A stretch of DNA of 64,000 nucleotides from Nesterenkonia sphaerica (GCF_005771565.1 NZ_VAWA01000008.1:62001-126000); one strand, 5' to 3'. Positions 24,386 through 34,043 are shown, counted from the first letter of the stretch. Numbers and translations are program-made. The notes: generated from the sequence alone by a model not told the origin.

Positions 24386-25477
24386 ATGAAAATACGCCGT
24401 GCGGACACTGAATCGTTTGGGGCGCAGGCCTCGCTCGAGTCCCCGTGGGAGCGGTTCATCATCGAAAAGATCCAGCCTCGGCGTCGTGAGATGAACTCCT
24501 GGGGCCAGCTCAAGAGCCACACCAAGCTCTTGGTTGATGCTGCCCGGGGGCAAAAACTCCGCCCGCAAAAGATTGGGAGCACGCACACCAGCACCTTCAC
24601 ACTGACGCGTTCGGGCACTCAGGTGGGTGGCGTCAGCGATGGCGTCTCGACATTAGTCAGTCACCAGGCGCTGCGGGCTGCGCAGTCTAGGGAAACGGCA
24701 CGGTTGCATCTGCGGCTCTCAGAAGTCCCGCACCTGGCAGCCAGGACGTTCCACATCTCCCAGGGAAACGCAGCTGCTGCGTTCATGCAGACGGTGGACC
24801 AGCCGGTGAGTGTGCGCCCCTCCTCACCCCTGAGTCGTTGGGGCGCCACCGCCAATCTCACCACAGTGAATGAGCTGGCCCAGGCGTGGGAACGCGCTGC
24901 CGAGGCGTGCGCCGGGCTGTCATCGGCCCGCCAGCAAATAGAGGTGGAGCCTTTTCTTCCATGGATCCCGTTGCGAATCTTCGTGGTGGGCGAATCGGTC
25001 GTGGCGGCCGTAGCTCGGGTCCCGCTGTACGTGGTGGGTGACGGGGAGCAGACCCTCGACGAGTTGGCCCAGAGGGAGCTGGAGGCACGGACCTCCTGCT
25101 CGTTCTTGGACCGGGTGAACATCTCTGGCCATGCCGAATTATTGGCACTTCGGGGACTGGATGCTGAGAGCGTATTAGGTGAAGGCAAGATCGAATTGCT
25201 GACCTATGACCGCAGCGGTCAGCTCGGTCTTGGCTGGAGCTTCGAATTCCCCGGCCAGCTTCCGCAAGATCTGGGCGAGTTGGCTGTCAGCGCGGTCTGG
25301 GCCTTCCCTGGACTCGGTGCTTCCGCGGTGGACATTCTCACCCCCTCAGTGTCAGACGGCACTGGTGCTGTGGTGTGCGGGGTGGAACCGGCGGCCGACC
25401 TGCGTGAATTCCGGTATCCGGCGTTCGGAAATTCGCAGTTGCCGCACCGCAGCATCATGGAGCGGATCAGCGCCTAG
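24386..25477 (+). CDS. ATP-grasp-like protein (cyanophycin-synthetase/RimK-related), copy 1
   Basis: 363 aa, leaderless start at ATG 24386. Paralogue of the 28395 protein: shared features are QIEVEPFLPWIPLRIFVVGE against VLVEEFIPGVDLRAYVV, VVAAVARVPLYVVGDGEQTL against VAVAVRLPPFVVGDGMSSLE, and AFPGLGASAVDIL against FPGLRAAGVDLI with a following acidic patch. The end NSQLPHRSIM parallels NSVVHQYPAFGHP. In this copy the terminal E-x-N-x-x-P metal/active motif of ATP-grasp enzymes (ELNTAP in the other copy) reads GVEPAAD, so catalysis may be impaired or changed. It pairs head-to-head with a TupA-like ligase. Confidence 0.68.
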   Translation: MKIRRADTESFGAQASLESPWERFIIEKIQPRRREMNSWGQLKSHTKLLVDAARGQKLRPQKIGSTHTSTFTLTRSGTQVGGVSDGVSTLVSHQALRAAQSRETARLHLRLSEVPHLAARTFHISQGNAAAAFMQTVDQPVSVRPSSPLSRWGATANLTTVNELAQAWERAAEACAGLSSARQQIEVEPFLPWIPLRIFVVGESVVAAVARVPLYVVGDGEQTLDELAQRELEARTSCSFLDRVNISGHAELLALRGLDAESVLGEGKIELLTYDRSGQLGLGWSFEFPGQLPQDLGELAVSAVWAFPGLGASAVDILTPSVSDGTGAVVCGVEPAADLREFRYPAFGNSQLPHRSIMERISA

Positions 25478-25872
25478 GCAGTTGGCGGGGTGTTCCGTCC
25501 GATGAGGTCCTCCACGTGCTGCCGGTGATTTTCAAACGCAGCCAGCATCCGTCGTTCGGCGGCCTCGAGGCGGCCTTCAACAGAGTCCAAGGTCCGGAAC
25601 CGCTCCTCGGTGCGCTGGTCCACCCGCCGGATCCCCGCTGTGGTCTCACGAAGCTGGGGGCCCATGCTGCGCACCAGCTCGCTCATGCGCCGTGCGGAAC
25701 GGGTCATTGCCGCCAGCGTAAAGACCACCAGGACCACGAACACCCCAAAGCTCACCACTGCCGACGCCGCTGCCAGCGCCCAGGCGCCCAGCAGTATCGC
25801 GATCAATGAAACAAGCAGTCCCAGTGCGATGAGTGACAGCAGCCCCAGCTGTCGAACGGACAAACCTTTCAC
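25474..25872 (-). CDS. small membrane protein with coiled-coil tail
   Basis: 132 aa. Two adjacent membrane helices (LGLLSLIALGLLVSLIAILL and AAASAVVSFGVFVVLVVFTL) are followed by a charged helical tail (~65-125, ELVRSMGPQLRETTAGIRRV...RLEAAERRMLAAFENHRQ) likely to form a coiled coil. It starts in a 4-base overlap with the glycosyltransferase gene upstream, so it is translationally linked to it. It may help anchor the big glycosyltransferases at the membrane; this is inference. Its stop shares a CTAG with the convergent ATP-grasp gene. Confidence 0.7.
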   Translation of the reverse strand: MKGLSVRQLGLLSLIALGLLVSLIAILLGAWALAAASAVVSFGVFVVLVVFTLAAMTRSARRMSELVRSMGPQLRETTAGIRRVDQRTEERFRTLDSVEGRLEAAERRMLAAFENHRQHVEDLIGRNTPPTA

Positions 25873-28373
25873 GGCAGTTTTTCCTCCTCTGTGATGACGT
25901 GGCCGCCAGCGACGACGGCATCGATCAGATCACGAAAGCCCCTGCTGCGGCATAACGTGGCGAATTCTACCCCGCGGTGGGACTGCCGCCGAAAGGCCTC
26001 AGGGCTTCGGGAGTAGCCCGTCAGCGTCTGCTGCACCGCACCGGCTTCAGCGTAGACGGCCGCGGTTCCATAGACAGGCTCCAGCCAGGGCGGGAGCACC
26101 GCCACACACCCTGATGCGAGTGCCTCCAGCACCGGCAGTTCGCACTGGACCCCGGCCCGTGGCTGCGGGTAGTGCACAAAAAAGTCCAGCGACCTGTAGT
26201 ACGTACGCCGGTCAATGTCACCGGGTTGGAAGCTCAGCCACGCTGCGGGGAGCTTCTCTTGCCCCATCAGGTTCAGTAGGGTGGCGGTGTCCCCGTAGAA
26301 CCGCACATCAGCGGACCCGTCAGTGGGCCAGATGCGCGCAAAGTCATCGGTGGTGCCTGGCCATTGCCAGGCGGTCTCCCCGGCCCACCGGCCGATGACC
26401 GGCCCCATATTCGGGCGCCGGCGCGGGCCCGGCCATAGGTCGGGGTCGAAGCTGGCGGTGTAGTCCTGCGTGGTGAGCTCGCCCGGGCTCAGCAGCTGGT
26501 TCAGCTGCGCGCGGGTGGTGGGGTCGCCGGGGATCCACCTCGGCCTGACGCCGAAGAACTCTCGCGCCTGAGCTGAGCAGAGGGCCGGCAGATAACGGAC
26601 GGTGAAATCGCAGCCGTCTACCGGGGGTTTTCCGGCTACCACCGCAGAGTGCTTGACTGTGAAACTCACAGCTCGCGACGGTAAGAACTGCACCAGCTCC
26701 GGCGCGCACACAAGCATCAGTGTGACGTTGTGGAACGGCTCGTCTGCCATCACATGCGTCACTTCGCCTGCGGAGATAAGTGCTTGGACCGGCTGGGTGT
26801 AGGTCCGCGCATAGCGGGAGAGGTGGATCGCGTTTTCCAGGTGCATCACCCCCACCCGGCAGCCGTGATCGACGAGGTCTCGGATCTCCGCCAGTGCGGC
26901 AGCTTGGGTCTCGCCGTGCTCACACCAATCAGCGGCGAATACGACGTCTAGGGGCCTGGCTTCCAGGACGGAACCTGGAGCTGCGGTGAACCGTGGCGGC
27001 ACATAGATCGGATGTGGTTTCTCGGCCGTTTGCCTCAGTTGGGGCTTGCTGGCTGCGGAGTGCCATGTGCGGTAGCTGCTCCAGAAGGCCCGCCGGGCGG
27101 GGTGTTGCCACCCTGCCCGGAAGTCTGCCCGAGACAGTGAATCGGGCTGGATACGCATGAAGATCAGCGGCTCCGGGATCGCGTACACCGCGTGACCGGT
27201 GTAGGCGGAGATACGGTCCCGCATTTCATTGTCAGCGGCTTTGCGGGCGGGGATGTACCCGCCGAGTTCACGCATGATGGAGGCACGCACCATCAGTGTC
27301 GGCGCTGAGGGGATGAACGGACTGTAGCCGCGCCGGATGCGAACCAGATCTTCGGTCATATTGACGGTGTACACCTGGTTTGCCGGACGTCGGGGATTGC
27401 GGAGAAGGTCATTGACCTGGGTCTGGAGGCGTTGCGGGTGAGACCAGTCATCCGAGTCCTGGCCGGTGAGGAACTCGCCCCTGGCATAGGCGATGCCAAC
27501 ATTGCGAGCAGCATAGGTGCCACTGTTGGTTTCCAGGCGGATCACGCGCACGCGTCGATCCAGCTCCGCGATTTCCTCCAGTACCGGAGCGTAGCCAGCC
27601 GGAGAGGCGTCGTCGACCACGAGCAGCTCTAGACGGGCCCAAGTTTGGTCGAGGATGGACCGCGCCGCTTGCACCGCATCCTCCCGTAGGGGTTTGAAGC
27701 ACGTCATAATAACGCTCACCAGGGGCCCTTGGGGCTGGGGGGCGAGTTCAGGCGCTGCGGTGAGTCGGTTGAACGGCACGTCATCACCGTCCCGTAAGGT
27801 AACCGGGCGCAGGTCTCGCCGAGTGAACTGCCAATTGAACTCGCGCAGCCAACGTTTCCAGGCTGCGGTCCTCAGGCCGGGACGGACGTAGGGGTTCCGG
27901 GCATCCACACTGAGATAGGAATGGAAGGGGCGGCGCACGCTTGGGCGCTGACTGAGCAGTTGGTCGAGTTCGGTATACATCCCCTGTTCGAAGTACAGCT
28001 CGGCCAGTAGCTTTTCCAGCCGGGGGGCTTCATTTCCCGCGCCGGAAGCGAGCGCTATTTCAAGAGCCTTGCAGGCAATAGCAGTGTCATCCGGTCTCAG
28101 GTCTTGCAGTGCCGTCACATACGCGAGCCGCCCCAGCGCCGGCGCGTTTAAAGAGATCCCCGTGACCCCGCCGCCGAGCAGCTTGGTGCTGAGCTGATCG
28201 AAATCGAGTGTGCCGTGGCTGGCGGCGAAAGCCAGAAGCTCACGCATCTGCACTGATTCACTGCGCAGCGCGGTGCGCTCGAGGGCAAAGTCGACTGTCA
28301 TGGCGTTGTCCAGGTACAGCCTCATCAGGCGGGCTCGCAGGAGCGCCTCGTTCTCGGCAGTCAAAGAGCTCAT
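25869..28373 (-). CDS. bimodular glycosyltransferase (GT2 plus GT-B-like C-terminal module)
   Basis: 834 aa from ATG 28373, chosen because CCGGAG lies 5 bases upstream; a GTG at 28379 is possible. Residues 1-210 are a helical region. Residues ~215-440 form a GT2 module: VSVIMTCFKPL, LELLVVDDASPAGY, the ETNSGTYAARNVGIAYARGE segment and the DXD-type TGQDSDDWSHPQR. Residues ~485-820 form a second module starting PLDVVFAADWCEHGETQAAA. It ends with a GT-B/GT4-like nucleotide-site pattern (DFFVHYPQ, CELPVLEALASGCVAVLPPW, EPVYGTAAVYAEAG). The same architecture occurs in the 30492 protein. Probably two sequential transfers or polymerisation on a lipid-linked acceptor. Confidence 0.82.
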   Translation of the reverse strand: MSSLTAENEALLRARLMRLYLDNAMTVDFALERTALRSESVQMRELLAFAASHGTLDFDQLSTKLLGGGVTGISLNAPALGRLAYVTALQDLRPDDTAIACKALEIALASGAGNEAPRLEKLLAELYFEQGMYTELDQLLSQRPSVRRPFHSYLSVDARNPYVRPGLRTAAWKRWLREFNWQFTRRDLRPVTLRDGDDVPFNRLTAAPELAPQPQGPLVSVIMTCFKPLREDAVQAARSILDQTWARLELLVVDDASPAGYAPVLEEIAELDRRVRVIRLETNSGTYAARNVGIAYARGEFLTGQDSDDWSHPQRLQTQVNDLLRNPRRPANQVYTVNMTEDLVRIRRGYSPFIPSAPTLMVRASIMRELGGYIPARKAADNEMRDRISAYTGHAVYAIPEPLIFMRIQPDSLSRADFRAGWQHPARRAFWSSYRTWHSAASKPQLRQTAEKPHPIYVPPRFTAAPGSVLEARPLDVVFAADWCEHGETQAAALAEIRDLVDHGCRVGVMHLENAIHLSRYARTYTQPVQALISAGEVTHVMADEPFHNVTLMLVCAPELVQFLPSRAVSFTVKHSAVVAGKPPVDGCDFTVRYLPALCSAQAREFFGVRPRWIPGDPTTRAQLNQLLSPGELTTQDYTASFDPDLWPGPRRRPNMGPVIGRWAGETAWQWPGTTDDFARIWPTDGSADVRFYGDTATLLNLMGQEKLPAAWLSFQPGDIDRRTYYRSLDFFVHYPQPRAGVQCELPVLEALASGCVAVLPPWLEPVYGTAAVYAEAGAVQQTLTGYSRSPEAFRRQSHRGVEFATLCRSRGFRDLIDAVVAGGHVITEEEKLP

Positions 28374-28394
28374 AAGCACTCCGGCTCGCAGGTG

Positions 28395-29441
28395 TCAGAA
28401 AGCGCTAACAAGCGCATGCGTCACATTCCTGGGGTGGCCGAAGGCGGGATACTGGTGGACTACGGAGTTGGGTGCAGTATTGAGTTCGATGATCCGAGCC
28501 CCCTTCCCCGTCCTCGGGTCCTGGGAAATCAGGTCCACCCCTGCTGCACGGAGTCCGGGAAAGGTGGCCACAGCGGCTACTGCCATATCCTTGACGAGGG
28601 GGGACACCTCCTCTGTGACATCCACGCTGACTCCGCCAGCAGAGAGATTGGCTGTGGCGTTGAGGAAGATGATTTGATCTTTCGCCGGAATACTTTCCCC
28701 TCCCATGGATTGGCTCTGCAGGACTGTGGAGTCGATTTGGATCTGCTTGGTCCGCAAGTAGGCATGGACCTCTCTGGACTCTTTGAGAAACGCAATGAGT
28801 GCCTCCAACGAGCTCATGCCATCCCCGACGACAAAGGGCGGAAGGCGCACCGCGACGGCGACAGCCGCGTCATTAACCACGTAGGCACGAAGATCGACGC
28901 CGGGAATGAACTCCTCGACGAGCACCTCCGCCTTGCTGGTCGCCGGCGCTGCGGCTGTCGCCCGTCCCCATGCCCACTCAAGCCCTGTTTGTGAGACGCC
29001 CACGCTGATTCCGGCGCCCTGTCTGCCGCTGGCAGGCTTCACCACCCAACTGCTCTGGGGCGCCTTGGCGACATAGGCTTGCGCCTCGCTGAACCGGTCT
29101 GCTCGGAAGGTTCGTCCGGCCGGCACCGGCGTTTCGGCGGCTCGAGAGAGGAGGCGTTTGGTCAGGTCCTTGTTCCGAACTGCTGCGGTAGCGGGCGATG
29201 AGGCCAGCGAAGGCGTCATGCCATTGAGCATTCCGCAGGGGGCCCCGTTTCGGAGGATCGTCATCAAACGTCCTTCGCGCTCGACCGTGAGACCCAATGC
29301 TGCTGCGGAGTCGGCAACGTCCGCTTTGTGGCCCGGCCATCGGGAAAAGCGGTTGAAGTGTGTCCACTCCGGAACCCATAGTCGGATTGCTGTTTCCATG
29401 TCTTCCCACAGCAGGTCCGGAATCGCTGCGTTGGTGATCAA
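28395..29441 (-). CDS. ATP-grasp ligase (cyanophycin-synthetase/RimK-related), copy 2
   Basis: 348 aa. Start set at TTG 29441, which overlaps the upstream stop (TTGA) and follows AAGGAGGT closely; longer reading to 29567 overlaps the previous gene. ATP-grasp elements are KDLTKRLLSRAAETPVPAGR, SSWVVKPASGRQGAGISVGV (phosphate loop), VLVEEFIPGVDLRAYVVND, AVAVRLPPFVVGDGMSSLEA, and ARIIELNTAPNSVVHQYPAF with the E-x-N metal motif intact. This layout is that of enzymes that ligate amino acids to carboxylates through acyl phosphates. It sits between a TupA-like ligase and glycosyltransferases, so amino-acid decoration of a uronate polymer is plausible. Substrate unknown. Confidence 0.75.
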   Translation of the reverse strand: MITNAAIPDLLWEDMETAIRLWVPEWTHFNRFSRWPGHKADVADSAAALGLTVEREGRLMTILRNGAPCGMLNGMTPSLASSPATAAVRNKDLTKRLLSRAAETPVPAGRTFRADRFSEAQAYVAKAPQSSWVVKPASGRQGAGISVGVSQTGLEWAWGRATAAAPATSKAEVLVEEFIPGVDLRAYVVNDAAVAVAVRLPPFVVGDGMSSLEALIAFLKESREVHAYLRTKQIQIDSTVLQSQSMGGESIPAKDQIIFLNATANLSAGGVSVDVTEEVSPLVKDMAVAAVATFPGLRAAGVDLISQDPRTGKGARIIELNTAPNSVVHQYPAFGHPRNVTHALVSAF

Positions 29442-30499
29442 GCACCTCCTTCCTTGGACCTCGGCGAAACGGCTTCCCGGAATTCGGAGAAGTCCTTGCC
29501 CCCCACGAGATCGTGCATGAGACGCACCTCGGCATCGTGCCACGCTTGTCCCAGTCGCTGGTCCCATTCTCGGAGGAAGTCAGAGGAGTTTCCGGGGAAG
29601 GGCGTAAATTCCCCGAAGACCAGTCCATCCGCGGACCCCAACATGTCGATGCGCATGTAAGGGGCAGGCACAGCGGAGCTGATCCGTTCGGCCAATTCAA
29701 TGTCAGCGGGGGCCACCACTCCCCCGTCATAAAGGTCGCTTGATTCCGCGGAGCGCGCGGCGAAACCGCTGGAGTTTTTGGTCGAGTAGCTCATTTTGCG
29801 TTGTGGTGCACGCTGAATTTCCTGGACCAGCTCGACCCGTCCGTAGAAGGCATAGAACTTATAGTCCCGTGCCGCGACTTGGGGAGATTCATTCTCGAGA
29901 ATGAGCTCTTCGAGCGTCCAGGAATCTCTGAGTCTCCATGATTTCCTATCCGGATGCATGAGGTGCCGGGCGTGGCGGCTGACTTCGGACCAATCACTGA
30001 ACGTCTGGTTGTCTTTCACATGGACGATGTGCCCGAAATCGTAGACGAGGTAACACCCGCGGGCGCTGGTACCGCGCCATGGTTTGACGACGCACGGCGG
30101 TGTGGGGGTCAGATCTGCGAACTTCACTTGATTAAGCGGGCTTGCCGGCCGGCGGACTCCCAGCGCATCGATGAAGCGGTAGGCATGGGGAATCTCATTG
30201 AGCTTCCAGTGAGGCAAGAGCCCCTTCGTGTCGCCCCGGAGCGCTGATACGCACAGCCGGTGATAGAACGAATGGGTTCGCCCAGGATTGAGACCCTTTT
30301 TCCGCAGAATCTTGAGATTCTGATGATCGACTTGATGGGGTGAGACGTTCTCCAGGAGGTCAGCGAGCGAGTCCAGGTGCGCTTTGCCGCCCTTGCGCAA
30401 GCGGTTCGGGTGCAGGGCACGCTCAATCTCCGTACTGACCACTTTGTCGGTGCTCTTCAGCAGCGCGGCTACGTCTTCAGGCGTCATCTTTTCAACCAT
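29438..30499 (-). CDS. TupA-like ATP-grasp ligase, copy 2
   Basis: 353 aa from ATG 30499, overlapping the end of the giant glycosyltransferase gene by 8 bases. The TupA-like ATP-grasp pattern is VKPWRGTSARGCYLVYDFGH, WTLEELILENESPQVAARDY, KFYAFYGRVELVQEIQR and YMRIDMLGSADGLVFGEFTP. Its C-terminal half aligns by eye with copy 1 at 23133 (YKFYTFQGQIAMVAQVDR; FVRVDLYDGDTGPVFGEFTF). It is directly followed by the second ATP-grasp type with a 4-base overlap, so the two ligases are made together. Known TupA biology (teichuronopeptide in alkaliphilic Bacillus) suggests glutamate-glucuronate wall material, but substrate is not shown here. Confidence 0.78.
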   Translation of the reverse strand: MVEKMTPEDVAALLKSTDKVVSTEIERALHPNRLRKGGKAHLDSLADLLENVSPHQVDHQNLKILRKKGLNPGRTHSFYHRLCVSALRGDTKGLLPHWKLNEIPHAYRFIDALGVRRPASPLNQVKFADLTPTPPCVVKPWRGTSARGCYLVYDFGHIVHVKDNQTFSDWSEVSRHARHLMHPDRKSWRLRDSWTLEELILENESPQVAARDYKFYAFYGRVELVQEIQRAPQRKMSYSTKNSSGFAARSAESSDLYDGGVVAPADIELAERISSAVPAPYMRIDMLGSADGLVFGEFTPFPGNSSDFLREWDQRLGQAWHDAEVRLMHDLVGGKDFSEFREAVSPRSKEGGA

Positions 30500-33400
30500 G
30501 GCGTCCCCTCACCTGCCCGTCCGACTCGCTGTCACTGCGCCTCGCGGTCCTGAGCCGCTCCACGTACTGGCCCCGGTCCCGGTGCATGGCTAAGAATTCT
30601 CTTCCCTGCACACGCTGGTGATTCATGGCTTCGGGATCGCGCCAGACCCGTTGCAGGGTATCGCGGATCTCTCCCGGGGCGGCGTAGAGCGCGCCGGCAC
30701 CGTAGACCGGTTTCAGCGCCGGATGCAGCAGGCACACCACTCCCCGTTCCATCGCCCGGACCACTGTGCCCTCTGTGTGCGGGTCCCAGGGTTCAGCTCC
30801 GTAGTGCACTAAGAAATCCAGGGAGCCGAGGTATTCGTCGTAGGTCTGAAGCTCGGCCGGGAGGACCGTCCAGTTCCGGGGAGTCCCCTGCGGTGAGATG
30901 ACCCCCCGCTTCTGGAGCAGTCTCACCTTGCTCACCAGCAACACTTCAATTTCTTCGTCAGCTGGGTAGGCATCACAGATCACCTCCGGCGCCGGCCAGT
31001 TCTGCTCGTCCTCGTCCAGGATCCGACCTATCACAGCACGGCCGGAACCGGGGGACGGGTGCTCCTTGCCGCTGGGTGGAGCCGAAGAGGGCATGGTCCA
31101 CACTTCCTCGAGTATCCGCTCCGGACTGACCCAGGCGCGGATCGCCTCCTCCACTGCGGGGCTTTGGGCCGCCCACTCGGGAGCGACTCCGAAAACCTGC
31201 TCTGCAGCGAGGTCCACCTGCTGAACATCGAAATTCTGTGCTTGTGACCTTGTTCCCGTAGGAAGCTGATTGGCGACGATTGTGACCCCATCTGCCTTGA
31301 GCCCCAGGGGTGCGGCGGGCTTGAGACCCATCAGGGCAGGCCAGCAAAGCACAGCCAGATCGGCGGTCGCCTCGGTATTCCACGTGATCCACTCCGCGGC
31401 GCCATCCAACCAGAGCTGTTCGATTTCGGGAGCCAGGCGCCGCTTCGCTGCCGTCGGGCTCTGAACGCCCCGCAGCGGCATGATGGCGACTTTCAGCCCT
31501 GCCGCCGCAGCAGCGGCGATCTCTGCCTGCGCAGCTAAGGCAGCACCGCCCAGGAGGCCAAATTCGGAAATGAAGACGACGTCGTAGTGGGCTACGCACT
31601 GGTCGGCCCGGTCGGGACGGAACGCGGGAGGTGCATAGAATTCCCGTGCGGGTCCCTCCAGACGCGGAGTCTGACCATTTTGAATCTGCTGATGCCACCG
31701 AGAGTACGCCCATTGGTACACCTCTCGATCCGGGTGGCGGTAGCCGAGCCCAAAGTCTGAGCTGGTGAGGTTCCCGTCTCCGAGTAGCGAAAACGCCAGG
31801 GGCACACGGACCCGGGGAGTGAGCTTCTCTCCGAAGACAAGCTCAAAGCGCTGTCGGTATTCGTTGTCAGCGGATTTTCGTACGGCGTCCCACACTCCAA
31901 GCCGGTCGAGCACGACCTCTCGTCGGAACATGATGCACGCAAAACTGGGATGCACCACCCGGTCTGGCCCCCAGCGAATCTGAAACCTCATCTGCTCATC
32001 CACTCGGGCCCAGTTGACGATATTGGCATGCTTTCCTGGGTGCGTCATGAGGTCGCGTGCCTGGTATTCGATGCGCTGCGGGTGGTGCCAGTCATCTTTG
32101 TCCGCGACGGTGACGAACTCCCCTTTGGCCATTCGGAAGGCATCATTCCGCACGGAGTACGCTCCGCGGTTCTCCTCGCAAAGTACCAGCCTGATGCGCT
32201 GATCGTGATCGGCCCACCTCCGCAACTGCTCCCGGAACCGAGTGGGCTTCCCTGACTCGTCCACAGCGGGCGATGCGTCGTCAATGATGATAATTTCTAG
32301 GTTCTTCCACGTCTGCTCAAGCAGGGAGCGAATAGCGACATCTGTAGCTGCGTTCGGTTCATAGATCGGCATAATGACCGTGACCAACGGCAGCCGTGAG
32401 CCTGCCGCGTGAGCCGCCGACTTACCCGCGAGGGTATAGAAATCCGGTACTGGGTGGGCTTTGGGAGATAGTCCGCTGAACCCTTCGGCGCGGAAAAGCT
32501 CATTGAGGGCGGAGAACCAGATGGAGGATAGTGCCTCGGAATTGCCAATCGTATGGGGGTTCCACGCGTTGAGCTTCAGAAACTGTTGCGAATAAGCTCG
32601 ATCCGCCTTGGCGTCCAGGTAGGACAACACTTCAATGGCTTTCGTGGTGTAACCCCTCTGGGTGAGAAGGTCTGCGTAATAGGACCGGTCGGCACCCTTG
32701 GGGAACGAAGTCATGCCGAAAGTTCGTTCGGCATAGTCATAGAGGGAGTATGCGTCGTTGAAGTCTTTGTCCTCCAACCGCTGGCTGTAGACGACTTGCG
32801 CAAGGTTGCACAGACCGGGCAGCCACAAGTCAGAGCCGGGCCCGAGGTCTGCGTCCGATCCCGCGCCTTGAGGGCGTGCCTGCTGCAAGAGTTGGATCAG
32901 CGAGTGGTAATTGTGCTTACCGTCGGATACCGCAAGTGCGAGAACATCGCGGGCTTCGCGTGATTGGGTTTCGCGAGCCAACGCCGAGAACCAGGTCAGA
33001 CGCGCTGCCCCACCCTCGCGCAGCTCACTTGCCCAGTGTCTCAACACCGATGGCAGCTGGTGCCGATGAGTTGGCGCAGGAGCGTCAGTTGGGACCAATT
33101 GGGTGGGAAGATAACTGGGTCGGCGGCCGGTTTCGTCGCCCATTCGGACATCAAAGGTGCGTTGCAGCGCGAGCGCAGGGGTGAACTGTGCATATTCCGT
33201 GAGAAGATTGGCACCCTCTGGCAGCCGTGCCGTGTACTGGCCTGCGGCAGGTGGCCTCCTCCCGTCTGCAGGCGGCGGGGATACCCGCTCGAGAACGAGC
33301 CTTCGATGTCCCAATCGGAGAACCGCTCGCTTATTCGTGGCCTCCCCCACCACGGTGAGGCTGACTTCATCGCCGGTGATGCGCAATGAGTCGACGATAG

Positions 33401-34043
33401 TCGCCTCCTTGTAGCGCGGCGTCTGCCGCCACCGCTGAAGTTTTCGCATAGCCGAGCTGGGAGCTATGACATCATCACCGAGCAGGTGTTCCTGACCCTC
33501 TTCCGACAAGAGGCGCAGCTCGACTCGATGCTTTTTGCCGTCGTAGAACTTTGGAGGCACCAGCGCGCTGAATCCGTGGCGTGCACGCAGTGCGTTGGGA
33601 GTATCCAGCATCGCGTGCGTTGGGATCACCTCACCGTCGATCCTGACCACCGGCGAAACCGTTTCCCCGTTGCGGCAAGCCCACCCCAATAGCGTCCCCC
33701 GGTCGAAACCACGGTATTCGCCGAATAGGCCTTGTTCTGGGGCAATGCGTGAGTCTGCATAGTCAATGACCTTGGCCAGTTTGACAGACCTGCCAGCTTC
33801 GCGAATTTCTATGTGGTGCGGACTACCATCTCGCAGAGTGGCGGGAAGTTCGAACGAGAATCCAATGTGGCGATCGCTGGTGGTGTCCTGATGGATCTCG
33901 CACAGAGGCACGTCGGCACGTGTCTTGGCGAGCAATTGTCCGTCAACGAGGAGCTCGATCGTAGGGTGGACCTGCGCGTCGGACGGTTCGAAGCACCAAC
34001 CGGTCACGGTCTTTGAGTCCAGCTTCGTTGTATGCAGGATCAT
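30492..34043 (-). CDS. very large multidomain glycosyltransferase (beta-sandwich, GT2, GT-B-like)
   Basis: 1183 aa from ATG 34043; the frame runs back to TTG 34118 but overlaps wecB. Residues ~1-215 contain two related beta-sandwich units, each with a GW motif (TVTGWCFEPSD...IELLVDGQLLA and LLGWACRNGE...VVRIDGEVI). These are seen as N-terminal appendages of surface-glycan enzymes. A helical middle follows. Residues ~550-780 are GT2: PLVTVIMPIYEPN, LEIIIIDDASPAVDESGKP, ENRGAYSVRNDAFRMAKGEF and FVTVADKDDWHHPQR. Residues ~850-1170 are a GT-B-like module ending FLVHYGAEPW...VVRAMERGVVCLLHPALKPV. The last two modules match those of the 25869 protein, so the two are paralogues. Confidence 0.8.
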   Translation of the reverse strand: MILHTTKLDSKTVTGWCFEPSDAQVHPTIELLVDGQLLAKTRADVPLCEIHQDTTSDRHIGFSFELPATLRDGSPHHIEIREAGRSVKLAKVIDYADSRIAPEQGLFGEYRGFDRGTLLGWACRNGETVSPVVRIDGEVIPTHAMLDTPNALRARHGFSALVPPKFYDGKKHRVELRLLSEEGQEHLLGDDVIAPSSAMRKLQRWRQTPRYKEATIVDSLRITGDEVSLTVVGEATNKRAVLRLGHRRLVLERVSPPPADGRRPPAAGQYTARLPEGANLLTEYAQFTPALALQRTFDVRMGDETGRRPSYLPTQLVPTDAPAPTHRHQLPSVLRHWASELREGGAARLTWFSALARETQSREARDVLALAVSDGKHNYHSLIQLLQQARPQGAGSDADLGPGSDLWLPGLCNLAQVVYSQRLEDKDFNDAYSLYDYAERTFGMTSFPKGADRSYYADLLTQRGYTTKAIEVLSYLDAKADRAYSQQFLKLNAWNPHTIGNSEALSSIWFSALNELFRAEGFSGLSPKAHPVPDFYTLAGKSAAHAAGSRLPLVTVIMPIYEPNAATDVAIRSLLEQTWKNLEIIIIDDASPAVDESGKPTRFREQLRRWADHDQRIRLVLCEENRGAYSVRNDAFRMAKGEFVTVADKDDWHHPQRIEYQARDLMTHPGKHANIVNWARVDEQMRFQIRWGPDRVVHPSFACIMFRREVVLDRLGVWDAVRKSADNEYRQRFELVFGEKLTPRVRVPLAFSLLGDGNLTSSDFGLGYRHPDREVYQWAYSRWHQQIQNGQTPRLEGPAREFYAPPAFRPDRADQCVAHYDVVFISEFGLLGGAALAAQAEIAAAAAAGLKVAIMPLRGVQSPTAAKRRLAPEIEQLWLDGAAEWITWNTEATADLAVLCWPALMGLKPAAPLGLKADGVTIVANQLPTGTRSQAQNFDVQQVDLAAEQVFGVAPEWAAQSPAVEEAIRAWVSPERILEEVWTMPSSAPPSGKEHPSPGSGRAVIGRILDEDEQNWPAPEVICDAYPADEEIEVLLVSKVRLLQKRGVISPQGTPRNWTVLPAELQTYDEYLGSLDFLVHYGAEPWDPHTEGTVVRAMERGVVCLLHPALKPVYGAGALYAAPGEIRDTLQRVWRDPEAMNHQRVQGREFLAMHRDRGQYVERLRTARRSDSESDGQVRGRHG

